DNA from: Solicoccozyma terricola
Lineage: Eukaryota; Basidiomycota; Tremellomycetes; Filobasidiales; Piskurozymaceae
Direction: 5' to 3'
NCBI GenBank assembly: GCA_001600875.1
Contig: BCLD01000028.1
Location: 83,587-147,586, forward strand
DNA length: 64,000 nt
Shown here one piece after another: positions 1 to 10,131 of this stretch (within the stretch, counting starts at the first letter, position 1; each line of letters starts with the position of its first letter). A program made the translations under genes and the position numbers. Under the pieces are notes generated by a model. It did not search any database. It worked only from the letters and a program-made list of their open reading frames with translations, and had not been told where the DNA came from.

Positions 1-1628
1 CATTCAAAGAAGAGTTCGGTCTCACAGACACTGCAAACGTATCAAAACTCAACTTCTTGACCGGTAACATCGTATCACTCTACCAAGCTGGTTGCTTCTT
101 TGGTGCACTCGCAGGATACCCCGTCGGATACTACCTTGGTCGAAAGTGGGGTTTGGTCTTTGCCGGTAGCCTTTTCTGTATCGGTGCCGCCATCCAGTGC
201 GCTGCTAACAGCAGCACGGGTCTCGGAATCATGTATGCTGGTCGTGTCATCGTCGGCTTCTGCATCGGTATCGCATCAAACTTGACAGTGAGTTTTTTTG
301 GCACGCCGATAACACAGTCCCAGTCTTCCATATTGACCCTAACATCGCCACCAGCCCATCTACATCTCCGAAATCTCTCCTCCTGCTATCCGAGGTCGTC
401 TCATTGGTCTCTACGAGCTCGGTTGGCAGATCGGAGCCGTCGTTGGTTTCTTCATCAACTACGGTATCAACTTGCACATTCCCAAGTCTAACAAGCAATG
501 GATTATTGGATTTGCGGTCCAACTCATCCCTGGAGGTCTTCTTGCTATCGGTGCCGCATTCCTCCACGAGTCTCCACGATGGCTCGCTTCCCGTGACCGC
601 AACGAAGTCGCTCTCAGGAACTTGTCTTGGTTGCGAAGCCTCCCTGCCGACCACCAGTACGTTCAGGAGGAATTTGAGGACATCTGCGTGGCGCTCGAGG
701 CCGATCGTGCAAAGGCCGGCGCCGGTTTCCTCGGTCCAATCAAGTCCTTGTTCGGTGACATGAACTATGTCAAGAGGCTCCTCATCGCCGTCGGTCTCTT
801 TGCCTGCCAGAACGGAACCGGTATCAATGCCATCAACTACTACTCTGTGAGTTTTGACGTCTGGGCGGCTTCCAAGGTTGCAGATACATGTCGCTCATAC
901 TTTTGCCTCCACGCTAGCCCACCGTATTCAAGGCCATCGGTGTCACTGGTACCAACACCTCTTTGCTCACCACCGGTATCTTCGGTATTCTCAAATTCCT
1001 TGGAGCTGTCGTCTGGCTTCTCGTCCTCGTCGATCGCTTCGGACGTCGTTCTGTCCTCCTCGTCGGTAGCATCGGTGGTTCCCTTGCCATGTGGTACATC
1101 GGAACCTACATCTACATCGCCAACCCCACCAAGAACCCGCACAAGACGTTGACCCCCGGAGGTATTTCTGCTATGGCTTTCTTCTACATCTGGACTTGCT
1201 TCTACGGCCCGACTTGGAACGGCACCCCATGGGTCGTTGGATCGGAAATCTTCCCCCAACACGTTCGTCCAGCCTCCCAGGCTTTGGTCGCCGCCTCCAA
1301 CTGGCTCTTTGCATTCATCGTCGCGAGATTCACTCCTCAAGCGTTCACCGCCATGCATTTCTACGGCTTCTTCTACTTCTTCGCCGCGTTCATGATCCTC
1401 TCCATCTTCTTCGTCTACTTCATCCTGCCAGAGACTAAGACTGTCCCTCTTGAGCGAATGAACGAGCTCTTCGCTCCAGGAATGAAGCCCTGGAAGGCAC
1501 ACGGGATCGTCATGTCCAAGACTCACGACGAGATTGTCCACGAGCACGACGGTCTTGGTGCTCACGGTGTCGACTACTCTGTCGATGGAGATCGCAAGCA
1601 GGAAGAGGTTTACCGCGAGCAAGTATAA
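1..1628 (+). CDS. MFS sugar/quinate permease-type transporter (5' truncated)
   Basis: This is the C-terminal part of a major facilitator superfamily transporter; its start lies before the window. The frame is open from base 3, is interrupted by introns near 289-355 and 846-920, and stops at 1626-1628. Visible MFS sugar-porter signatures include GRKWG after helix 2, the GRVIVGFCIG helix, a PIYISEISP-like loop followed by RGRLIGLYELGWQIG, the PESPRWL-like HESPRWLAS, DRFGRRS, and the terminal PETKTVPLERM. The segment TPWVVGSEIFPQHVRPASQA followed by NWLF and RFTPQAF resembles the fungal Qa-y/quinate permease branch more than hexose transporters. Known for the family: proton-coupled uptake of quinate or sugars at the plasma membrane. 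The substrate here is inferred. The hydrophilic tail of about 50 residues is presumably cytosolic. Confidence 0.9.
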
Positions 1629-1865
1629 AGGCTTGGGCTCGGTTTTGTATGATGTTTGTCTATCTTAGGGATCCTGTCCGTCGATCATTATCAATATTAT
1701 CAAATAATATTTTTCTTGTCGCTTTGCATGCGGATACCTGGCTGTGGTCGGAGCCCCCAGTCTTGCCAGTTGATGCGTCTAGCAAATCTGAATCAGAGTA
1801 GCCGCAGAATATAATGCAAATACTGGGGGTTACAACGGAATGCTACCCATACATCACACAGCTCG

Positions 1866-4337
1866 TCAAAACATCATTTCATCTACTTGCACCCTTTCGC
1901 CGCCATTCTGTAGATGCCGTTCCGTAACACCATTTTCAACGTTCAACTCCATCTCCTCGTCAGGTGGGGAGCCTAGGGTGCGGTGCGGTCGACTACCGAT
2001 CTGTAGCGTCTGTTGCATGTTGCTTGTGAGGTTGGAAATATAGTTGTCATTGATTGGGGTTTGATTCTCGTCAAGTTCCGTTGTCAAAAGGGAAACACGA
2101 GGCGGGATAGGTACGGCGCCGTCGATCGCAAGCGGCATATTCTCGTCTGCGATGGCTGCTAGTCCGACTGCTGCCTCATGGCTTGAGTCTACGCTGTCCT
2201 CCTGAACTGAAGTTGCTTGTCGCACGATTTCTGAATGACCAGCGGAACTGTCTGTCGTGGGCAAGGCGGGATCCACAGGTGAGTCGGGGATTCCCCCACT
2301 GTCTCGCCGAACGGCACTCTGGCGTCGAGAAGCAGTCTCCCATGCATCTTCGGTGTCAACATCCGCATCGAGATCATGAAACACGCGCTGCAAAGGGAGA
2401 GATGTCAATACAGCCTCCGAAGATCGTCATTGTTGTTCCCCTACTTACGCATAATGGACAGCTAAACCCCGGATGGTGGTTGTTCAGCATGCTGCGAATA
2501 CATTTGTAGTGGAACTGTCGGTAGGCCGGGCAATCAGCATTCCCGACTGGGCCATGGGGTTGGGAGGTAGCCGCTTACGAGATGACCACACGGCGCCACA
2601 AAGGTAGCTTGTTGAGCGACGACCCAGAACAGACCTGATTGTGATTTTTTTTTTCCCGTCAGCATTGCGTGATGTACTCTCCTTGACCCTCCTGCCAGAC
2701 ACTCACATATGCAACACTCAAACATGTGATTCTTATTAGCCTTCCTCTCTTTGATGGACGCAGCAGATGATCCAATGGGTGACTCTGGTAAACCGCTAAG
2801 AATCTGGAGTTGTTTCATCGATTGAAGGCTTTGGTAACGATCATTAGCCTTGAGTTCTGTTCTGATCGACGGTCTTCCCACTTACTTGAACTTGTCGGCC
2901 ACTTTCCCCCATTGTCTTCCAACTTCAACCTTCATTTTGACACATCGATACATTTCTTCCGCGCCGCCTTGATAATCTATACCGAGTTGTATAACATCTC
3001 CATCCTGTTGAGCCGGGAGGTGAGTGGCCGTAAGAAGACAAACTAGTATGGAACAGGATTTGTGTGTGTGAAAAAATCTCACCTTCAAAGCAAACGGCTT
3101 GGACTCCTGACCCGCGGGTGATAATCGAAAGTGATTGAGGAAAGTACCCGACGACGATTTTGTATCCCGGATGAAGAACTAACCCAAAGTCCCACGGCGC
3201 GGCCTTTTGGTGGTCAGCGAAAAAGATCATCATTAACTGAGATTATCCCATCCACCCATCACCCACCTTCCCATCGGATTCACACCATATCTCGCCGTGA
3301 CCTCTCGAAACAACCTTGCTCTTGAAAGCCACTTTCCCACTGGTCGTGGGACCTCCTCCTCCAGCTCCACGACCAACCACTGGAACCACGGGTTGCTGGG
3401 TGACCGCCGGCTGCGGCTGCGATGGACGCTGAACAGCAGGAACACCTGCCCAGACATTCGAAAAGGGATTGAAAGAGGCATCGCCTGAAATCGCGGCCGT
3501 CAGGGGACCAGCTGACATTGGGCCGCCAGGGCCGCCGCCGCCGCCGCCGCTTAAATCCGTTCTGGTAGCTTCCCCAGTGACATTGGCGTTTGCCTTTTCG
3601 TTGAAACGTCCTACTTTGACGATCATACCCTCTGGATTGGTTGGTTTCCCGCCAGGCGGAGCCGGATGAAGGTCTCGGACGACTGGGTCAAATCGAAGGG
3701 AAGTTAGACTCTCAATGTGAGGGACGAGTCTTATGCGGAATGTAGTGGTAGGTATCGTAGAAGATGAGCTGTTTGCAGCAGCAGCAGGAGCTGTGGGAGG
3801 ACGTAGATTTCAGGGTAAATGGATAGATCGTCGTAAGGACAAGCGCTGATCCCGTCACCGGCAAAAAAAAAAAAAACACCTCTGCTATAACGTACCGACT
3901 GATATGCCTAGTGCACCCTGGCCACTCCCACTATTGACAATCCCACCACTATGCGACGTCATCGGCTGACTTATACTCCTTCCCAATGGATTTCCATTTG
4001 AATCTGTTGACGTAGTCCTCCCTCTTCCACCAGCCACCATGGGATCCGGTCTTTCACCGGATGGACTCGGTTGCGCGGCATCCCTTCCTCCTCGGGTCAA
4101 CGTCGACGCTCGAGGTCGACTGCGCTGCATGAATGACGGGAGGAAACTCGAGCGTGGAGACGTTGGGCCAGAGGGAGAACCTAGTGGTGCGCCGGGCGAG
4201 CTGGGAGTCGGTGGATTAGAGCGAGCAGGTGAGTGTGCGCTGCTGAATGTAGGAGGTGGTGGAAGGGAGATGTGAGACGGTGGTGCGGAGCCGGTGGTGG
4301 AAGGTCGTTGGGATCGGGTGTTGGTTGAAGGACGCAT
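1866..4337 (-). CDS. DMA1: Dma1-type FHA-RING E3 ubiquitin ligase
   Basis: An E3 ubiquitin ligase of the Dma1/Dma2/CHFR-like family, which controls septin and spindle checkpoints by ubiquitinating phosphoprotein-bound targets. From the ATG at 4337 there is a S/P-rich N-terminus, then an FHA domain (FRIRLVPHIES ... VGRF ... KSKVVSRGHGEIW ... YIRDTKSSSGTFLN ... DGDVIQLG) at about 3.7-2.9 kb. The RING follows. Splicing introns at about 2711-2640, 2570-2521 and 2449-2391 gives FECCICLFW, then APCGHLFHYKCIRSML, then CPLCRVFHDLDADVD: a complete C-x2-C...C-x-H...C...C-x2-C pattern with the family's CPLCR-F-DL-DV ending. Exon 1 ends at 3896 and exon 2 starts at 3790. The acidic C-terminal tail ends at 1866. 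The 3' end converges with the transporter. The start has a good context (caacATG). Confidence 0.9.
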
Positions 4338-4920
4338 GTTGGTGTAGTGTGGTTGGTTGCCCGTTGAGTGAATAGATAACAAGGTACGAGAGAAGGACAA
4401 CGGTGTCGGATGTATGTCGTATGTGCGTGTTCAGGTCGCTAGAACAGGATCAACAACAGGGATCTGTGAGCCAATACCCTTATGAGCATCTCCACGGCTC
4501 TCACACATCTTCCTATTGCTTCGTCGCTACCACTCACCTGGCTTCAACGTATGTCTTGGCGTAACAGCTCCACTTTGGGAACGAGTTGCAAAAGAGAAAT
4601 GCCTCTATCTCAAAGACTCTTCGACGTGCGGTGACTCCAGAAAGGAACAAAGTTGTCGAATACGACGCCGAGCCTGCTTGCAGTCTGCTGGTGAGACGAG
4701 TTTGTGTAACGATGGCCACGTCGGAACTGCTCGATGTCACCTCGTCCACCATCGGTGCCACCCCAGACGACTGCAGCACCCGCTGAGCGAATCTGTCACG
4801 TGAAACAAAATCGGGTGGCGGTGGCGGTGGCGGTGGGACGGTGGGACGGGGAGATGGGAGGAGCCATGTTGGATCATTCATTCCAGCCTCAACTGCGGCA
4901 CCATCCACAGCCGTTCCACC
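4338..4920. other. Divergent intergenic region, Dma1 / ACT gene
   Basis: 583 bp between two divergent genes, so it should hold both promoters. A GGTGGC hexamer run (about 4811-4840) lies about 90 bp before the ACT gene start. A minus-strand reading frame at 4534-4881 (115 codons, proline run) ends in a splice-donor-like AG|GTGAGT. It may be a 5' UTR exon or chance, and I do not call it a gene. Confidence 0.5.
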
Positions 4921-5571
4921 ATGTCATCCGCAGTGACTGTCTCCCTACAAGAAGCCAAGAGAACCCGTCCCTCCCTTCAACTTTTAAAACTTCGCCATTG
5001 CTTTTATTTGTACCAGCATCCAATCGCATCTCCGTTACCTGCATATATCCTCTCATCGCTTTCGACTCTGAATAATGAGGCAGAGCAAGGTGTGGGATTT
5101 CTTACAGTCTCCCGCACAGCCGAGGAATGGTCGGTGATGATGCAGGCGGAAGAGCCGGTTGAGGTAGAGGATGGCAGTACGGTTGAGGGACCTTGGGGGT
5201 GCATCAAAGTCCGAGGACCGATGGATCTGAGTGAGTAGCAAGAGCGACCGCCAGGGTTGTACTGCTGCTTCTAGTGTTTTGATCAAATCCATCTCGATTC
5301 CCATCCCAGGCCTCACTGGCATTGCTGCAGACCTCACTGCCTCACTACAACGCGCCGTCATTCCCGTTTTCCTCATCTCGACATGGTAAGCACCGACCGG
5401 GTACAACACAGCATAATGGAGAAAGAGAGATGATGCTATGGGGGAACAAACGCGCAGTTGACGCTCGCTCGCCACCTTTGCAGGAACACCGATTGGATTT
5501 TCGTCAAGCTCGATAAATTAAACGCAGCTGCTTTAGCACTGGCAGCTGATGGATGGGTAATTGTCGATTAA
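4921..5571 (+). CDS. Small ACT-domain amino-acid-binding protein (CASTOR-type ACT)
   Basis: Three exons (4921-5230, 5310-5385, 5484-5571) join in frame to 157 residues. The end reads VEGPWGCIKVRGPMDLS, then LTGIAADLTASLQRAVIPVF, then LISTWNTDWIFVKLDKL and AALALAADGW. This matches the conserved core of the CASTOR/ACT_7 family (WRCLKVEGPLDFSLTGIL-type, followed by ISTFDTDYLLV-type), small proteins with tandem ACT folds that bind amino acids. The middle carries the typical FLTVSRTAEEWSVM strand-helix. The reaction is unknown for fungal members; a regulatory amino-acid sensor role is inferred from family only. The start ATG lies next to the shared divergent promoter, and the gene converges on the E2 gene 192 bp downstream. 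Confidence 0.88.
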
Positions 5572-5763
5572 AAGATAAATAAGCCTCTACAAATGGGAAA
5601 CACGATTCAATACAATTTGAGATGAAACACATGAAAAGGGTCGTAAATCGTAACAAAAGCGTAATCTTCCTGCGTGTCATAAAAAAACCCCCACCGAGTC
5701 GTAAAAGTATCGTATAGCCTAAAAGCTCACCAGAGCTCATGATCAGGTCAACTCCAAATCACC

Positions 5764-8700
5764 TCACTCCACCAATTCCCCAGACTCCAATTGAGTCAAA
5801 AGACCTTTCATCTCGAGGAGATCCTTTTTGAAATCGTCGGATGAATTTGGGATGGCGGGAGGCGAACAGTGTAGAAACGCGTTCATAGAGTCTCCCCTGG
5901 TTGAGACCCCGTTGTCCAGTTTCTCCCACCTAGGAAGAGAGTTGGGCCATGTCAGCGACATGGAAGTGCGATACTATGCAGGAGATGATACCAACTCATC
6001 GAGCTGTTTTCTCACCGCGTTGGCTTTCAATCTAAAGTGGGTCCTGATGACGTCCTTGACTGAGAGGTAGAAGTTCATTTCGCAAGTCAGTGGAGCTACA
6101 ACCACTGGCCACCGACGCCCATTCAAGAGCGTCAACGCACATGGCCACGGTGGGTGCTTGATACCCTCGATCATCGCATCCTTCACAATCATGCGACGGA
6201 GATTGGCGTTATATTCTACACTTGAGCTGGTCTGTCAAGATGGCGGATCAAACACGGCGATGAGAATGGAGATGTAGAAGAATATGTAGAGTTGGCCCAC
6301 CCCTCCTTTTCCCTCGAGGCCTGGCTCGTTCATGATCGGCTCCTCCTATGGTCGACGATAGCGTGAATATGCTGGGAGTCACGTCGATGTACACCATCAC
6401 TCACCACGAGAATCAAGGATTGAATGCTGATCAACACTTGGAGCAACGTAGACTTGCCAGGCATCCAGGAAGGACCGCTGCAGAAGTCGATGTATGAGAT
6501 CCCAGTAAAGCGAAGCCAGCCCAAAACAGACACATACGCCCAGGTTCCAAGCAAGCTAAGACACACCTTTCCATCGGCGTCTAAGTACACAAGATCATTC
6601 AGTAAAGTCGTTCGCGAAGAAGCACGCCAAGATCACATACAAAGGTTGGGATTGAGTCTGCAGGTTGGTCGAAGGGTCAGTACATCATATCACCCACAGT
6701 CCACACTAGATCTCACCGGTATCTTCCACCGTGGGTCGTTATGATCTTGCACAAAGGTGGGCTGAGATCGTAGTCGTGGGCTTTGCATGCAAAGGAGTTG
6801 TAAGACAGTAATATCGACAGACTGTGTATCCGTGGCATGATACATACGCAGGAAGATGTCAAACACGAGAGGTGCATTGCTGTACGGTGTGCCTTCGGGG
6901 CCAATAATGAGAGCCTGGAGGAATGGCCGGATGAACACCGTGTTTTCGCCGGGGTGAAATGTCTGCGACTTACCTTCATACAATCGGTTCGCGATTCGTC
7001 CACTCTGCAAAGGTAGTTTCTTATCAGCGGCGACCACTGAAAAGATCCCTAGGAGAGACATTTCCCCACCTCAGAAACACACTCGAATGCCACGCAGACG
7101 GTAAGTGCATCGTCAACACCGCCAATTCCTTCGCAATTGTCAAGCTGTGAAAGCGCTTCTTTGAGAATTCCGTCAACAGCGATATATCCCTTCAGAAACT
7201 CACTTTCGATTCGGCAATGTAGTCGTGGTTGTACACATCTCCTTGCTGAAAACATGTTGATATCCCTCCTTTCCAGTTGCCGTGTCAGAAAGAGTGAGAT
7301 CGACGTACTCGAATCGCGTTCGCGCAGCCCATTCTTCATCTGGTGCAGAAGGCATCATGCCGGTAAGACGAAGCTGCCTTATCATGATAGCAGTCGCACT
7401 CACAGTGTTTCTCAGTGTCCGCCTCCGTCTCACCTGCCTCGATCAACTTTCCCCACGAGGTTTCGTCTTTTCGTGTGTGTACATGCGGCAGAGAACCGCG
7501 AAGACGATCCATGAATTCCGGTCCTTTGGTCTCGAGGAGAGCGCGATCAATAGCAGCCGCGGCTTTCATGATGGAATTCCTGTACAACGGATGACGATCA
7601 GAAAGGATTGAATACAAACGAACGCCATAAGACTCACGCGTAGTTCATCATGGCCTGTGCTTCCGAATCCATCGCTTCGGGAATCTTACGTACGGGAGGC
7701 ATCGACAGCAACTCGAAATCTTCTCCTGTTAATGGGGCGGTTTCTATGGCTACTCGCTCCTCCGCATCTCTGGCAATCGCCTCGGCGTGCCTCGCCTTCA
7801 TCGCCTCTATGCCGACTACAAACGAGCTGCATTGAATATTAATGCGCTCGAGTAATTCGCGAGGACTTGCCGTGCCTTCGTAGGTGATAGCGGTCTCGAC
7901 CCGGCCGATGTTGTCGTGTGCCTCGTTCCTCATTTCCGCCGGACGCATGTGAGGCATGGCGAGCATACTGGCAAGGGCTTCATGTCGAGCGATGGCCTGA
8001 ATGAGAAAAACGGCGTCAGCTGACCGACTGATTTCGGCACAAATAATACCCACTAGAAGCCACTCGATGAGCTCGAGATACATTCTCGCTCGATCACTCT
8101 GATCCGCCAAAGAGTCGTTCTGCAAGAGAGTCGTTGTGATGTTACCGAATCGTCGACGAAGATGAGCGATTGTCCCAGGATGAGGCTGTGTGAAGATATC
8201 CGTTAGCGGCCGAAAAAGGAAAGACCTCAATATAAGATTACTCGCCATAAAATCCGATGTCAACGCGCCGCCTTCCCTATCATGATCAGGTAGGAACACG
8301 CGAACCGCCTTCAACAAAGCCAACAACTTTTCGTCCTTCCTCTTTTGTTCAACTGCCGCTTTGTCCAGCCAAGAGGTGTCTTCAGGAATACCGCCGTATC
8401 TTGATCCGCCGTAACCTGTTCCCTTTTTGCTAGGTGGTGCTATGGAGGTGCAATACGACTCGAACTCGTCCTCTTCGCCAGAGTGATCGTCCGAGCCATC
8501 ACCAGTTAGATCAATAAAGTCAGTCATTTTCGAATGACCGTAGGCCGGCTTCGCTGTGCTGGTCCTTCCTGATGCCTTCTTACGTTTCGTAGGGATACGC
8601 GAGGTATTCTTGGGTACAACTCCACTTGGAAAATGGCGTTGTAAGAGGATCAAACCTAGACCGACGATGATGACCTGTTTGACATCGGACGCTCAGCGAT

Positions 8701-10131
8701 TGAGCATATTTGAAGATCATCCATCGTCTCACTCACTTGTACATTCGCACAATGGAACAGAGCCAAATCACTCGACTTTGTACTCGGCGGCATGTTCATC
8801 TTGCGACGTATGCGGGAGACATTCTCGGGAGACGAGCTACCTGTTTTTGCTTTCTGTCCGCATGCAAAGCAGGTGACGGTGTGACATTGAGGACAATGTT
8901 GATGGATGATTGAGCGGATATGGGAAATGATATCGTCGAAAGAGGACTGAGGATGTAGCGTGAGAACAGCTCGTTGCTCTTTTGAACCTCTGTGAATAGA
9001 TGGACGGAGCGCGCTCACCATAACGGCAAAGAAATCCTCCTTCTTCCTCTCGAACTTCCAGTCGCACGACATTCCATTCTCATTCGTACCAGAGCAACAC
9101 ATCTCACCTTCCGACAGCTCGTTGTAGACTTGAAAGAGGAAAGACTGTTCGCCTGGAGTGTGTGGTTGGTTGTTTGAGATTTTGAGATTTTTTTTCTTTT
9201 CGGTGCTTTCGCGCTACCTGAATCGAATCCAATCACATGCACTTACCTCCTTCTGGACATCCAGCCATCCATCTCCCACAACTAAGCAACTCGTAACTGA
9301 CCTTCTTATCGTTGAGGATCATGTCGGATATAGTGATAGGTTCTTGTACCTCGATGACAACCTCGACTCGATCCTTTGAGAAGAATACACCTAAAACATA
9401 ACCGTTTTGTCGTATTCAGCAAGAGGAATAAATCCCCCGATCGCGCGCGATGGGGAAGACACGAATGGAAATCTCACCTGCATATGGGTCTGCCTTCGCT
9501 CTGTTTTGTGATTCGATTTCATCCGTATCTATATCGTCTTCCCCGTAGGTGTATTCCCCGTCCTCTTCCCCGTCATCGTCGTCTAATTCAACTCCTGCGG
9601 TATCGTCGTCGTCTTTGCCGTCGTCGTCGCAGTGTAGGACCGGCTGATGGAGCGTGGTAAGGAGCGTTGAGTGATTTTAGAGATGACATGGCTGATACCA
9701 CGTAAGCTACAACTACCTACACTAGCACCCCGTTTGAACTGACAATCCTCATCCTCATCCTCTTCCTCGTCCTCGTTCTCTGGAATATGATCAAAATCAC
9801 CAGCGAACGCTCGGTCCTGCACATGGTTTGAAAAGCGAATCAAATGATGGATATTATCAGCTGCCAGGAAAATCATCTCTCGGTTTGAGCACCATCCGCA
9901 TATCACCACATTCTCTGACCCCCATTGATCACCCTCGATTAACTCACACACGCACGCATCGCATCACCTTTACAAGCTATCACCGCCGCGGTGGCTCTCG
10001 CTCGAGGCAGACCCTGAGAGGAGGATGTCGATGAGTTTGAAATCAGCTGTTCCCATTACCCAGTGAGTGCGAGGAACACGGTAGCTAGCACTCACCATGG
10101 CGACCAACTGAGATATCTCTTCGTCGTACAT
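5764..10131 (-). CDS. Large E2 ubiquitin-conjugating enzyme: UBA + UBE2O/BIRC6-type UBC
   Basis: A multi-exon gene. The 5' exons resolve as 10131-10096, 10013-9948, 9816-9721, 9643-9478 and 9390-9302. They encode a UBA domain at residues about 3-36 ([20 protein letters not shown], then [15 protein letters not shown]) followed by acidic D/E runs. A middle exon has paired cysteines ([16 protein letters not shown]), suggesting a zinc-binding module. A helical region of about 300 residues (7634-8653) follows. The C-terminus is a UBC fold of the UBE2O/BIRC6 class: [30 protein letters not shown] with the catalytic Cys (codon near 6563), [20 protein letters not shown], and [10 protein letters not shown]. 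Family knowledge: such enzymes can act as E2/E3 hybrids. The ATG at 10131 is in good context. Exact middle splice sites are not all resolved. Stop at 5764. Confidence 0.85.

Noticed and set aside
840..1622. 260-codon minus-strand frame opposite the transporter
   Set aside because: Antisense shadow of the strongly conserved MFS coding sequence; no family resemblance.
4534..4881. 115-codon minus-strand frame with a proline run upstream of the ACT gene
   Set aside because: No family match; its end coincides with a splice donor, and neither nearby acceptor gives a sensible continuation into the FHA-RING gene. Possibly a 5' UTR exon.
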